Counted from the first letter of the stretch, positions 1 through 11,468 are shown. The stretch: DNA of 64,000 bases from Arbacia lixula (GCA_963669155.1 OZ022596.1:17278379-17342378), one strand, 5' to 3'. Translations and numbers: made by a program. Notes: generated by a model from the letters alone, not told the origin.

Positions 1-2395
1 ACATACTTGTTACAGACTGGGTTGTGTCCATGCACCTCACAGCCTAGTACCTAGGCATAGTCTGTGTTACCAGACATAGTTGTTAACGGACTGGGTTGTG
101 TCCATGCACCTCACAGCCTAGTACCTAGGCATAGTCTGTGTTACCAGACATAGTTGTTAACGGACTGGGTTGTGTCCATGCACCTCACAGCCTAGTACCT
201 AGGCATAGTCTGTGTTACCAGACATACTTGTTACAGACTGGGTTGTGTCCATGCACCTCACAGCCTAGTACCTAGGCATAGTCTGTGTTACCAGACATAG
301 TTGTTTACAGACTGGGTTGTGTCCATGCACCTCACAGCCTAGTACCTAGGCATAGTCTGTGTTACCAGACATACTTGTTACAGACTGGGTTGTGTCCATG
401 CACCTCACAGCCTAGTACCTAGGCATAGTCTGTGTTACCAGACATACTTGTTACAGACTGGGTTGTGTCCATGCACCTCACAGCCTAGTACCTAGTCTGT
501 GTTACTAGACATAGTTGTTAACAGACTGGGTTGTGTCCATGCACCTCACAGCCTAGTACCTAGGCATAGTCTGTGTTACCAGACATACTTGTTACAGACT
601 GGGTTGTGTCCATGCACCTCACAGCCTAGTACCTAGGCATAGTCTGTGTTACCAGACATACTTGTTACAGACTGGGTTGTGTCCATGCACCTCACAGCCT
701 AGTACCTAGGCATAGTCTGTGTTACCAGACATACTTGTTACAGACTGGGTTGTGTCCATGCACCTCACAGCCTAGTACCTAGGCATAGTCTGTGTTACCA
801 GACATACTTGTTACAGACTGGGTTGTGTCCATGCACCTCACAGCCTAGTACCTAGGCATAGTCTGTGTTACCAGACATAGTTGTTAACGGACTGGGTTGT
901 GTCCATGCACCTCACAGCCTAGTACCTAGGCATAGTCTGTGTTACCAGACATACTTGTTACAGACTGGGTTGTGTCCATGCACCTCACAGCCTAGTACCT
1001 AGGCATAGTCTGTGTTACCAGACATAGTTGTTTACAGACTGGGTTGTGTCCATGCACCTCACAGCCTAGTACCTAGGCATAGTCTGTGTTACCAGACATA
1101 CTTGTTACAGACTGGGTTGTGTCCATGCACCTCACAGCCTAGTACCTAGGCATAGTCTGTGTTACCAGACATACTTGTTACAGACTGGGTTGTGTCCATG
1201 CACCTCACAGCCTAGTACCTAGTCTGTGTTACTAGACATAGTTGTTAACAGACTGGGTTGTGTCCATGCACCTCACAGCCTAGTACCTAGGCATAGTCTG
1301 TGTTACCAGACATACTTGTTACAGACTGGGTTGTGTCCATGCACCTCACAGCCTAGTACCTAGGCATAGTCTGTGTTACCAGACATAGTTGTTAACGGAC
1401 TGGGTTGTGTCCATGCACCTCACAGCCTAGTACCTAGGCATAGTCTGTGTTACCAGACATACTTGTTAGTTGTTACAGACTGGGTTGTGTCCATGCACCT
1501 CACAGCCTAGTACCTAGGCATAGTCTGTGTTACCAGACATACTTGTTAGTTGTTACAGACTGGGTTGTGTCCATGCACCTCACAGCCTAGTACCTAGGCA
1601 TAGTCTGTGTTACCAGACATAGTTGTTTACAGACTGGGTTGTGTCCATGCACCTCACAGCCTAGTACCTAGGCATAGTCTGTGTTACCAGACATACTTGT
1701 TACAGACTGGGTTGTGTCCATGCACCTCACAGCCTAGTACCTAGGCATAGTCTGTGTTACCAGACATACTTGTTACATACTGGGTTGTGTCCATGCACCT
1801 CACAGCCTAGTACCTAGGCATAGTCTGTGTTACCAGACATAGTTGTTAACGGACTGGGTTGTGTCCATGCACCTCACAGCCTAGTACCTAGGCATAGTCT
1901 GTGTTACCAGACATACTTGTTACAGACTGGGTTGTGTCCATGCACCTCACAGCCTAGTACCTAGGCATAGTCTGTGTTACCAGACATACTTGTTACAGAC
2001 TGGGTTGTGTCCATGCACCTCACAGCCTAGTACCTAGGCATAGTCTGTGTTACCAGACATAGTTGTTAACGGACTGGGTTGTGTCCATGCACCTCACAGC
2101 CTAGTCCCTAGGCATAGTCTGTGTTACCAGACATACTTGTTACAGACTGGGTTGTGTCCATGCACCTCACAACCTAGTACCTAGTCTGTGTTACCAGACA
2201 TAGTTGTTACAGACTGGGTTGTGTCCATGCACCTCACAGCCTAGTACCTAGGCATAGTCTGTGTTACCAGACATAGTTGTTACAGACTGGGTTGTGTCCA
2301 TGCACCTCACAGCCTAGTACCTAGGCATAGTCTGTGTTACCAGACATAGTTGTTTACAGACTGGGTTGTGTCCATGCACCTCACACCCTAGTACT
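1..2395. repeat. Satellite A, ~73-74 bp unit, about 32 copies
   Basis: Nearly identical units run from the left edge to 2395; each holds GACTGGGTTGTGTCCATGC and GTCTGTGTTACCAGACAT. Junction variants (TACTTGTTACAG, TAGTTGTTAACGG, TAGTTGTTTACAG) distinguish unit types. Rare variants recur about 727 bp apart (the shortened unit at ~491 and ~1218), so a ten-unit block has itself been duplicated. Each unit contains the short inverted pair GTCTG...CAGAC. It has no coding potential. The array is cut by the window edge. Confidence 0.97.
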
Positions 2396-3177
2396 TTGTC
2401 TTGATGATAAATGCGTCCTCCATTTGTAGGATTTTCTGTCTTTTTGATTTAGACTTCCTGTCTCGTATCCCTCATCCGCGGATGCATTGCTTTCACCTGA
2501 CTTTAAAGACAGCCAGTCCCTTTTTCAGATCACCACAAAACCATCGAAACATTGGCAAAACATATATAGAGAAGTGTTAGCAAGCTCTATATTCACAATT
2601 TGAAACTGATACGTAGTGTAAAATTCAAATAATGCGCGTAAACAACATCTGATTAATAGTCTTTACCTCAGGCTCTTAGCAGTTTGTGTTGAAATATCTG
2701 CTTTATTGATTAATCTATTTATTATATTATAAAACGCATTATGAAAAAAAAATGTTCTATGGAAGGAATCATCTCCAAAGTTTGGTAGTTACTCATAAAA
2801 TTAGGATTTCACACACGCATAATAACCACCATGACCACATAGATACTGTAACAAAGACTAATACTTTTTTCGTAGTACGAAAAAAGTCGGTTTGAAATTT
2901 AACGGCTGAATTTTTTTACATATACAGAAAGCTTCAACATGCTATATTCTTAGAAATGGTCTTGAATCACACTTTCTTCAATTTACGATCGTGATAGACG
3001 ATTTCAAATTTTAAGCTTGCAAAAGGGACGGACAATCTTTAAAGTATCTGAACAACTTACCACTTTTAAAGAAGAGTCACTTGAATATGAAGAATACATG
3101 CATCGTTTCCCTTGAACAACATCTCATTGATTTCTGTATTACAATAACCTGTACAGAAAGGGAAAAAAAGTATCTGA

Positions 3178-3252
3178 ACACCTTGGTGAAACACCCCCTG
3201 CTGAGTTTCGTGACTTTTGTCTTGAAACTCAGCGGGGGGTTCACCAAGGTGT
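3178..3252. repeat. Inverted repeat hairpin
   Basis: ACACCTTGGTGAAACACCCC at 3178 pairs with the complementary arm ending CACCAAGGTGT at 3252; the arms are about 29-31 bp around a ~14-bp loop. The right arm is also the left end of the MITE that follows, which suggests two copies of the same terminal repeat head to head. Confidence 0.85.
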
Positions 3253-3567
3253 TTGTAAGCTACAAATGACTTTACGCACAACTTTATGTGCTTGTGCGCT
3301 GTGAGATACCCCAAAGTGTTTCACCCTCATGGGAGTTAATTTCCAACAATCAGAATTCAATTTGGCAAATCATAAACTTTGTACATGGACATGGACATGC
3401 AGACAATTGTTAACAATATATGAATTTTGATTTACAAAGATCATATTTAACTTAATCTGATAGAAATCAAAATAAAAATCATTGAGAATCTGATTTAGCA
3501 CAAGAACAGGTCAGGAGTTGTGGGTAAGGCATTCTTAGCTTACAAACAGCTTGGTGAAGCACCCTCT
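3231..3567. mobile_element. MITE family with GGTGTTTCACCAAG termini, copy 1
   Basis: The left end reads GGGGGGTTCACCAAGGTGTTT and the right end carries CAGCTTGGTGAAGCACCCTC. Internal blocks, such as the stretch with TTAGCACAAGAACAG followed by ATTCTTAGCTTACAAACAGC, are shared with the copy at 23881-24208. It has no coding capacity, consistent with a non-autonomous DNA transposon. Confidence 0.7.
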
Positions 3568-3938
3568 GTAAAGGGTTCCGCCTATAAGTATATTTGCTTC
3601 TTGGGGTCCTTATCATTGTTTTGTGTTTGTAAATATGTTGCATTTTGTTGTTTTGATTTTTCTAATTGTTGAATGAATGAATTTAAATTTATTAAATTGA
3701 ACTGAAATTGAATTGAATTAAAATTGAATCGAATGTTCTCCTTGATTTGTTTGATAGAGAAATGCCCAGGTTATGTTTTTTTCTTTTTTTGGGGGGGGGG
3801 GGGGATGGGTGGGGGATGTTTGTTACTGAACTGTATGTTATTTGTTTGCATTGATGTAAACCATGTTGTCTTAAATGCCAGAATGTGAAAGCAAGATGAT
3901 TTCAAGATGATTTATTTTCTTCTCCTTGTTTGCTCCAG

Positions 3939-4070
3939 GCTGCTCCTACATCCACAGTGATTGTTCGTCAGTCTCAGCCTCAGCCGAATGATTACCTGGC
4001 CTTCGCTATCTTCGTCACCATCTGCTGCTGTTTGCCTTTTGGCATCGTTGCCATCGTCAAATCAATGGAC
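3939..4070 (+). CDS. Dispanin gene 1, internal exon
   Basis: Acceptor TTTGCTCCAG ends at 3938 and donor GTAAGT begins at 4071. 132 nt, phase 0 at both ends, 44 codons covering the N-terminal tail and the first membrane segment. The last 27 nt (from 4044) are the founder of the 53-bp array that follows. Confidence 0.85.
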
Positions 4071-7000
4071 GTAAGTTCATTTAGTCTTTTATTCGTATCG
4101 TCGCCATCGTCAAATCAATGGACGTAAGTTCATTTAGTCATTTATTTGTATCGTTGCCATCGTCAAATCAATGGACGTAAGTTCATTTAGTCATTCATTC
4201 GTATCGTTGCCATCGTCAAATCAATGGACGTAAGTTCATTTAGTCATTCATTCGTATCGTTGCCATCGTCAAATCAATGGACGTAAGTTCATTTAGTCAT
4301 TCATTCGTATCGTTGCCATCGTCAAATCAATGGACGTAAGTTCATTTAATCATTCATTCGTATCGTTGCCATCGTCAAATCAATGGACGTAAGTTCATTT
4401 AGTCTTTTATTTGTGTCGTTGCCATCGTCAAATCAATGGATGTAAGTTCATTTAGTCATTTATTTGTATCGTTGCCATCGTCAAATCAATGGACGTAAGT
4501 TCATTTAGTCATTCATTCGTATCGTTGCCATCGTCAAATCAATGGACGTAAGTTCATTTAGTCATTTATTTGTATCGTTGCCATCGTCAAATCAATGGAC
4601 GTAAGTTCATTTAGTCATTTATTCCTATCGTTGCCATTGTCAAATCAATGGACGTAAGTTCATTTAGTCATTCATTCGTATCGTTGCCATCGTCAAATCA
4701 ATGGACGTAAGTTCATTTAGTCATTAATTTGTATCGTTGCCATCGTCAAATCAATGGACGTAAGTTCATTTAGTCATTCATTCCTATCGTTGCCATCGTC
4801 AAATCAATGGATGTAAGTTCATTTAGTCATTTATTTGTATCGTTGCCATCGTCAAATCAATGGACGTAAGTTCATTTAGTCATTCATTCGTATAGTTGCC
4901 ATCGTCAAATCAATGGACGTAAGTTCATTTAGTCATTTATTCCTATCGTTGCCATTGTCAAATCAATGGACGTAAGTTCATTTAGTCATTTATTCCTATC
5001 GTTGCCATTGTCAAATCAATGGACATAAGTTCATTTAGTCATTCATTCGTATCGTTGCCATCGTCAAATCAATGGACGTAAGTTCATTTAGTCATTCATT
5101 CGTATAGTTGCCATCGTCAAATCAATGGACGTAAGTCCATTTAGTCATTTATTCCTATCGTTGCCATTGTCAAATCAATGGACGTAAGTTCATTTAGTCA
5201 TTTATTCCTATCGTTGCCATTGTCAAATCAATGGACGTAAGTTCATTTAGTCATTTATTCCTATCGTTGCCATTGTCAAATCAATGGATGTAAGTTCATT
5301 TAGTCATTTATTCCTATCGTTGCCATTGTCAAATCAATGGATGTAAGTTCATTTAGTCATTTATTTGTATCGTTGCCATCGTCAAATCAATGGACGTAAG
5401 TTCATTTAGTCTTTTATTCGTATCGTTGCCATCGTCAAATCAATGGATGTAAGTTCATTTAGTCATTCATTCGTATCGTTGCCATCGTCAAATCAATGGA
5501 CGTAAGTTCATTTAGTCTTTTATTCGTATCGTTGCCATCGTCAAATCAATGGACGTAAGTTCATTTAGTCATTCATTCGTATCGTTGCCATCGTCAAATC
5601 AATGGATGTAAGTTCATTTAGTCATTCATTCATATTATTATGAACCCACCAGGCCCCCCCCCCCCCCCCCGTATCACAAAGAGTCTGCTGCTATCTATAG
5701 CAACTTTGCGATTGATTACTTTCCTCAAAGCTGCTTCATAGGGATTTTTTTATATATTGTTTTTTTTTTGAAGGGGAAGGGGGGGGGGGGTGCAAACTGC
5801 CCATGCTATTTTGGTTACTATTGTAATGAGCCAACATTGAAACCAGTGTGTAGAGTGTAGAGTGTAGTTCTTGACTGATAGTGGGTTGTACTTTGCTGTT
5901 GTAATGAACCAAATGGATCGACATTGAAACCAGTGTGTAGAGTGTAGAGTGTAGAGTGTAGTTCTTGGCTGATAGTGGGTTGTACTTTGCTGTTGTAATG
6001 AACCAAATGGATCAACATTGAAACCAGTGTGTAGAGTGTAGAGTGTAGAGTGTAGTTCTTGGCTGATAGTGGGTTGTACTTTGCTGTTGTAATGAACCAA
6101 ATGGATCAACATTGAAACCAGTGTGTAGAGTGTAGAGTGTAGTTCTTGACTGATAGTGAGTTGTACTTTGCTGTTGTAATGAACCAAATGGATCAACATT
6201 GAAACCAGTGTGTAGAGTGTAGAGTGTAGAGTGTAGAGTGTAGTTATTGACTGATAGTGGGTTGTACTTTGCTGTTGTAATGAACCAAATGGATCAACAT
6301 TGAAACCAGTGTGTAGAGTGTAGAGTGTAGAGTGTAGTTATTGACTAATAGTGGGTTGTACTTTGCTGTTGTAATGAACCAAATGGATCAACACTGAAAC
6401 CAGTGTGTAAAGTGTAGGGTGTAGAGTGTAGAGTGTAGTTCTTGACTGATTGTGGGTTGTACTTTGCTGTTGTAATGAACCAAATCGATCAACATTGAAA
6501 CCAGTGTGTAGAGTGTAGAGTGTAGAGTGTAGTTCTTGACTGATAGTGGGTTGTACTTTGCTGTTGTAATGAACCAAATGGCTCAACACTGAAACCAGAG
6601 TGTAGAGTGTAGAGTGTAGTTCTTGACTGATTGTGGGTTGTACTTTGCTATTGTAATGAGCCAAATGGCTCAACATTGAAACCAGTGTGTAGAGTGTAGT
6701 TATTGACTGATAGTGGGTTGTACTTTGCTGTTGTAATGAACCAAATGGATCAACACTGAAACCAGTGTGTAAAGTGTAGGGTGTAGAGTGTAGAGTGTAG
6801 TTCTTGACTGATTGTGGGTTGTACTTTGCTGTTGTAATGAACCAAATCGATCAACATTGAACCAGTGTGTAGAGTGTAGAGTGTAGAGTGTAGAGTGTAG
6901 TTCTTGACTGATAGTGGGTTGTACTTTGCTGTTGTAATGAACCAAATGGCTCAACACTGAAACCAGAGTGTAGAGTGTAGAGTGTAGTTCTTGACTGATA

Positions 7001-10000
7001 GTGGGTTGTACTTTGCTGTTGTAATGAACCAAATGGCTCAACATTGAACCAGTGTGTAGAGTGTAGAGTGTAGAGTGTAGTTCTTGACTGATAGTGGGTT
7101 GTACTTTGCTGTTGTAATGAACCAAATGGATCAACATTGAAACCAGTGTGTAGAGTGTAGAGTGTAGAGTGTAGAGTGTAGTTCTTGACTGAGAGTGGGT
7201 TGTACTTTGCTGTTGTAATGAACCAAATGGCTCAACATTGAAACCAGAGTGTAGAGTGTAGAGTGTAGAGTGTAGTTCTTGACTGATAGTGAGTTGTACT
7301 TTGCTATTGTAATGAGCCAAATGGCTCAACATTGAAACCAGTGTGTAGAGTGTAGAGTGTAGTTCTTGACTGATTGTGGGTTGTACTTTGCTGTTGTAAT
7401 GAACCAAATCGATCAACATTGAAACCAGTGTGTAGAGTGTAGAGTGTAGAGTGTAGTTCTTGACTGATTGTGGGTTGTACTTTGCTGTTGTAATGAACCA
7501 AATGGCTCAACATTGAAACCAGTGTGTAGAGTGTAGAGTGTAGAGTGTAGTTCTTGGCTGATAGCGGGTTGTACTTTGCTGTTGTAATGAACCAAATGGA
7601 TCAACATTGAAACCAGTGTGTAGAGTGTAGAGTGTAGTTCTTGACTGATAGTGAGTTGTACTTTGCTGTTGTAATGAACCAAATGGATCAACATTGAAAC
7701 CAGAGTGTAGAGTGTAGAGTGTAGTTCTTGACTGATTGTGGGTTGTACTTTGCTGTTGTAATGAACCAAATGGCTCAACATTGAAACCAGTGTGTAGAGT
7801 GTAGAGTGTAGAGTGTAGTTCTTGGCTGATAGCGGGTTGTACTTTGCTGTTGTAATGAACCAAATGGATCAACATTGAAACCAGTGTGTAGAGTGTAGAG
7901 TGTAGTTCTTGACTGATAGTGGGTTGTACTTTGCTGTTGTAATGAGCCAAATGGATCAACATTGAAACCTTGTAGTCCTTGAATGACTTTGCTGTTGTGG
8001 TGAATCACTGTGGTTTGGCAGGACTGCAGGATGTGGGATTATGGCATTGACTTTGTAAAACCAGTAGGTCCATGGTCAAAATGAGAACTAGTTCACATGA
8101 AAAGTCTTACTGCCCTACTCTGACAAAAGGAAGCAACTAACAATAGAGACTTTTCTTATAAATGAGCAAAATGTGTCTGTCACTTGCATTGGCATCAGCG
8201 CAGCACCACATCATGTTAGATTAATTGTCTCACAGCAAGATGGATAGTTCTTGTCCAGATTTTGACCATATATGGAATGCTGGGTACAGTCTAAGAATAC
8301 TAATAACTCAGACTTGAGTGATTTGTCACTTGCTTCCTTTTGTCAGAGTAGGGCAGTCTAGTACACATTGCTTATTCTGAATCACAGGACGGAATCAGCT
8401 AAAAATCATGAACAATTTGAAATTAAATAAAATTCAGAAGGTGGCATGATGACCATAGAATGTGTCTACCGTATCTTGACTGCTACCAGCAGCCTGTAAC
8501 ACAAGCAGTCTGCCCGACCATCAAGTCTATTTCCTGGAAATAACTAAGAAATTAGTTCCTGGGCCCCGTTGCATACAACTAAACTTACCATTGATGGTAA
8601 CTTTGCTACCAATGGCAACTTCTATAGGAACCATGAACTTGATTGGCTGTCGAGCAGTGTTATGATCGTACATGTAGGCGTAGCTACTATTGATTGCAGA
8701 GTTACCATTAATGGTAAGCTTTTAAGTAACAGGGTCCTAGACTAGCTGCCAAGCTGTGGAATGGGTTTGAGGCTAGTCTTGCTACATTCCAGGGTACCGT
8801 TGCATAAAACTTACCATTAACAGTAACTCTGCCATCAATGGTAACTACCATGGTAACACTGCTCAACAGCCAATCAAATTCAAGATTTCCATCAAATTCA
8901 CCATTGGTAGTTAAGTCACCTTCAATGGTAAGTGTTATGCAACAGGGCCCAGGCGCTGTACGTGTAGGTCATTTTCCGAGAAAAGACAAAATAGAAGAGG
9001 GTGTGCTACAGTATCAGTACAGATAGAGAGCTACACTTATACTGCCCTACTGTGACAAAAGGAAGCAAGTGACAAATCACTCAAATCTGGGTTATTGCTA
9101 TTCTTTGATTGTACCCAGCATTCCCTACATACACATGTACATGTACGGCCAAAATCTGGACAAGAAATATTCATCTTGTTGCGAGATATTCAATCTAACA
9201 TGATGTGGTCTTGTACTGATGCCAATGGAAGTGACAGACACATTTTGCTCATTTACAAGATAAGTCTCTTTTGTTAGTTGCCTCCTTTTGTCAGATTAGG
9301 GCAGGATAGTGCACATGTAGCAACACTCTTGTCTAGGGAACCATGCACCAATCTAGTCTTCTTTCAGGCTGTTAGACAATTTGAAATCCAACCACTCAGT
9401 ACAAAGGTCTGGCTGCAGTAGACTAATCATTCTTGATATCTTTACCGGTTGTGAAAAAAAGGAGAATGATACAGTGAGTAGTCTTAGAATATCAGACTCC
9501 ATTTTTAGCTTCTAAAGATCAGAAAATAATGTCTAACAACCTGGTAGTCAGACTACATTGCAGCATTAATTTAATTTGCATGCTATTTGCATGCTATTTG
9601 CATGCTATTTGCATGCTATTTACACACAAATGAAGGTCACAAAAAAAACCTTGAATGTGGTATTATCTCACATCGAATCGTCGCTGGCAACTTGGCAAGA
9701 GTGCTGTCAAAAGCAATATTGGCTGTTCATTGTTAGGACGGTGCGTCAAGAAGAAGGAAAACACAAAATATCAGTTTCAATAAGCACGGCCACGTTTCTC
9801 GAATAGTAGAACTCTTGGTACAGTGAAGGGTGATAGATTGAGCAGGGCCCTGTTGTATGAAACTAGTAATACGTAACTCTGCCATTGATGGTAATTAACA
9901 TGGTAATTTCGCTTGACAGCCAATCAAAGTCAAGGCTTCCATAGAGGTTGCCATTGGTAGCAAAAGTTTTATGCAACAGGGCTCCGCAGCGATAAAACTG

Positions 10001-11412
10001 TTGGTATAGTGAAGAGTAATAGATACAGCAGATCCTTGGGGAAGCTTAGGGTGGTATACAACTATCCAAAGTTAAAACACCATCCACCCTGTTTTATCTC
10101 ACAGGCATACTGTATATTTGCACATGGGCAGAGTTGCAACAGAAGATAAAACAGTCATCAGAGTACCATGTTACAGATATGGTTGTACTGTTTGCGCCAA
10201 AAGTTACGCCCGTGCGCACAAACTATGACAATAGCATGCGCGGGCAAAGGGAGAAAGATAAAACAATAGTTACAACAGAGATAAAAGGGTGTTCAGAATA
10301 CCGATTAGGTACAACAGACTTAAAACAGAGATAAAACGGTCTCAGAATACCACCCCTGTTTTTTCCTTATTGCATTGAATCTGGATCAATGCCATACAGC
10401 AGTAATATTTCTGGCACACAAAGAGAAGATGCTTTATACTTTTTTTGTCAATTCATTGAAGCTCTTAGGCCTGCATTCACAAAGGAGTATGATATTAAAG
10501 GGATAGTCCACCCTGAAATTATTTTGGGTTTGATGGAAGCAGAAACGCAAATGAAGCATGCCAGTAAAGGTTTGATGAAAATCCGTCAAAGGATAAAGCT
10601 ACGATTGTTCAAAGTTTTGAATTTGTGACGTCAAGTGTGAGATGTTCTCCCATATTCTGTGTTTTAATTTTTTTTGAAAATGTAATATTTTTTCGAAAGA
10701 ATGTATAATGTATTATTTTACCTGTGCATTTGATACATATTTAGAAACAAATTTTTACAAACATTCATCTGTGAAAGAGAAATTATTCCTCCAAAAAAAA
10801 GAGAAAAAAATGCTATATGGAGTCATACAGTACACAACATATGGGAGAGCACCTTGCACGTGACGTCACAAGATCGACATTTTAAGAGATCATAATTTTC
10901 TTATCCTTTGACGGAGTTCCGTCAAACCTTCACAAATATGTTTTTTTCATGTCACATTTTTTCATGTTTCTGCTTCTATTAAAACTAAACTTAATATCAG
11001 GGTGGACTTCCCCTTTAACCATGGTTTAAGCAAACTATAGTAACTAGGGTGAATCTCTGTCAATTCCTCCCATTCTTACAGGTGCGCAACCATCGTTAAA
11101 GCAAACTATAGTAACTGGCGTGAATCTCTGTCAATCCCTCCTCCGGTTCTTACAGGTGCGCAACCATAGATAAAGCAGACTGTAGTAACTAGCGTGAATC
11201 TCTGTCAATCCCTCTTCCCCTTCTTACAGGTGCGTAACCGCTTCGTTGCCGGAGACATGAACGGGGCTTTGGAGTCGTCTCGCTCAGCCAAGAACTGGTC
11301 TGTCGCTGGACTTGTCACTGGAATCATCCTGGAGGTCCTGGGTGTCGTGCTGATCATAGTCTACTACGTGGTGATATTAGCGGCCGTTAGCTCATCCATA
11401 TACTCCTATTAA
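3939..11412 (+). CDS. CD225/dispanin family membrane protein, gene 1 (partial, two exons seen)
   Basis: The joined exons 3939-4070 and 11230-11412 encode 44 + 60 residues ending in TAA. The protein reads AAPTSTVIVRQ, then NDYLAFAIFVTICCCLPFGI and VAIVKSMD, then after the phase-0 intron VRNRFVAGDMNGALESSRSA, KNW and a second hydrophobic segment ending SSSIYSY. This is the CD225 architecture: a first intramembrane segment with a cysteine cluster (CCC, a likely palmitoylation site by analogy with IFITM proteins), a GDxxGAxxxSxxAKxW loop, and a second transmembrane helix. Family members are small membrane-trafficking or fusion-modulating proteins; the role here is unknown. The intron position (after KSxD) matches gene 2. 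The first exon, expected to supply the start codon, is missing or lies upstream. The intron is 7.2 kb and full of repeats. Confidence 0.85.
4044..5632 (+). repeat. 53-bp array made of exon end plus splice donor, 30 copies
   Basis: Each unit is 27 nt of the dispanin exon (ATCGTTGCCATCGTCAAATC then AATGGAC) followed by GTAAGTTCATTTAGTC and intron sequence. The first donor is at 4071 and the last at 5608; the 1537-nt distance is exactly 29 x 53. I counted 30 units, 29 of which keep GTAAGT; one (around 5025) reads ATAAGT. Some units read GAT instead of GAC before the donor. Only the first copy joins a full exon; the rest are decoy donors inside the intron. Confidence 0.97.
5820..7972. repeat. Minisatellite, ~84-105 bp unit with variable 7-bp subrepeats
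   Basis: About 22-24 units share GTGGGTTGTACTTTGCTGTT and AATGAACCAAATGGATCAAC. Unit length varies because an internal AGTGTAG heptamer is present two to five times. Open frames on the minus strand here are products of the repeat, not genes. It lies in the dispanin-1 intron. Confidence 0.95.
8109..8357 (+). mobile_element. MITE, ~250 bp, termini ACTGCCCTACTCTGACAAAA, copy 1
   Basis: The left terminus ACTGCCCTACTCTGACAAAA (then GGAAGCAA) is mirrored at the right end by TTGCTTCC then TTTTGTCAGAGTAGGGCAGT, giving terminal inverted repeats of about 28 bp. A second copy lies in opposite orientation at 9041-9306. No coding sequence. Confidence 0.88.
8571..8738. mobile_element. GTTGCATAAAACTTACCAT-type MITE, copy a
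   Basis: The ends are GGGCCCCGTTGCATACAACT and GTAAGCTTTTAAGTAACAGG; the internal sequence is dominated by TACCATTGATGGTAA palindromes and the shared core ATTGGCTGTCGAGCAG. About 168 bp, non-coding. The family recurs at least seven more times between 8.8 and 16.6 kb. Confidence 0.8.
8791..8950. mobile_element. GTTGCATAAAACTTACCAT-type MITE, copy b
   Basis: Starts AGGGTACCGTTGCATAAAAC and ends GGTAAGTGTTATGCAACAGG; contains ACAGCCAATCAAATTCAAG, the family core. About 160 bp. Confidence 0.85.
9041..9306 (-). mobile_element. MITE, ~265 bp, ACTGCCCTAC termini, copy 2 (reversed)
   Basis: The left end ACTGCCCTACTGTGACAAAA and the right end TTTTGTCAGATTAGGGCAG match the copy at 8109-8357. Internal blocks (GTGACAAATCACTCAA, CCAAAATCTGGACAAGAA, TGACAGACACATTTTGCTCA) are the reverse complement of that copy, so the two sit in opposite orientation about 0.7 kb apart. 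Confidence 0.88.
9576..9622. repeat. 11-bp tandem repeat ATGCTATTTGC
   Basis: Four to five exact copies of TGCATGCTATTTGCATGCTA phase; each unit holds ATTTGCAT, an octamer (POU-type) motif. No function can be claimed. Confidence 0.8.
9844..9985. mobile_element. GTTGCATAAAACTTACCAT-type MITE, copy c
   Basis: Starts AGGGCCCTGTTGTATGAAAC and ends AAAAGTTTTATGCAACAGGG; core ACAGCCAATCAAAGTCAAGG. About 142 bp. Confidence 0.8.
10498..11017. mobile_element. MITE, ~520 bp, termini AAAGGGATAGTCCACCCTGA
   Basis: The left terminus AAAGGGATAGTCCACCCTGA is mirrored by TCAGGGTGGACTTCCCCTTT at the right. The interior contains TTTGATGAAAATCCGTCAAA and its near-inverse TTTGACGGAGTTCCGTCAAA plus ATTTGTGACGTCAAG. 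Related copies lie at about 26568, 41015, 43440 and 55098. The short open frame at 10389-10628 overlaps this element and is not treated as a gene. Confidence 0.85.
11018..11240 (+). repeat. Triplicated splice acceptor of dispanin-1 (74-bp unit)
   Basis: Three copies of a 74-bp unit each end in a pyrimidine tract plus TTCTTACAG followed by GTGCGCAACC or GTGCGTAACC. AG dinucleotides fall at 11080-11081, 11154-11155 and 11228-11229. Only the last is followed by the real exon; the upstream two copy about ten exon bases and then return to intron sequence (ATCGTTAAAGCAAACTATAG). Confidence 0.93.
11230..11412 (+). CDS. Dispanin gene 1, terminal exon
   Basis: Begins GTGCGTAACCGCTTCGTTGC in phase 0 after TTCTTACAG; 60 codons plus TAA. 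Encodes the conserved loop with GDMNGALESS and the C-terminal transmembrane helix GLVTGIILEVLGVVLIIVYY. Confidence 0.88.
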   Translation: MRNRFVAGDMNGALESSRSAKNWSVAGLVTGIILEVLGVVLIIVYYVVILAAVSSSIYSY

Positions 11413-11468
11413 ACACCTCAAAAGGTTGAAAACCACTCATACAACCGGGATAAAAACATGTTCATTCA

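Larger units (their letters stand above)
2396..3938. other. Non-coding stretch before dispanin-1 exon
   Basis: AT-rich sequence with no convincing exon. It holds a hairpin at 3178-3252 and a MITE at about 3231-3567, plus a poly-G run near 3791-3804. It is probably intron or 5' flank of the dispanin-1 gene, whose first exon I could not identify here. Confidence 0.6.

Noticed and set aside
5736-8008. Several overlapping minus-strand open frames (up to 239 codons) with repeated HYNSKVQPTISQELHSTLYT
   Set aside because: They are translations of the ~84-105-bp minisatellite; length follows the repeat, frames overlap each other, and no start context or protein family fits.
10389-10628. 79-codon plus-strand frame
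   Set aside because: Mostly inside a MITE that recurs elsewhere in the window; not a gene.
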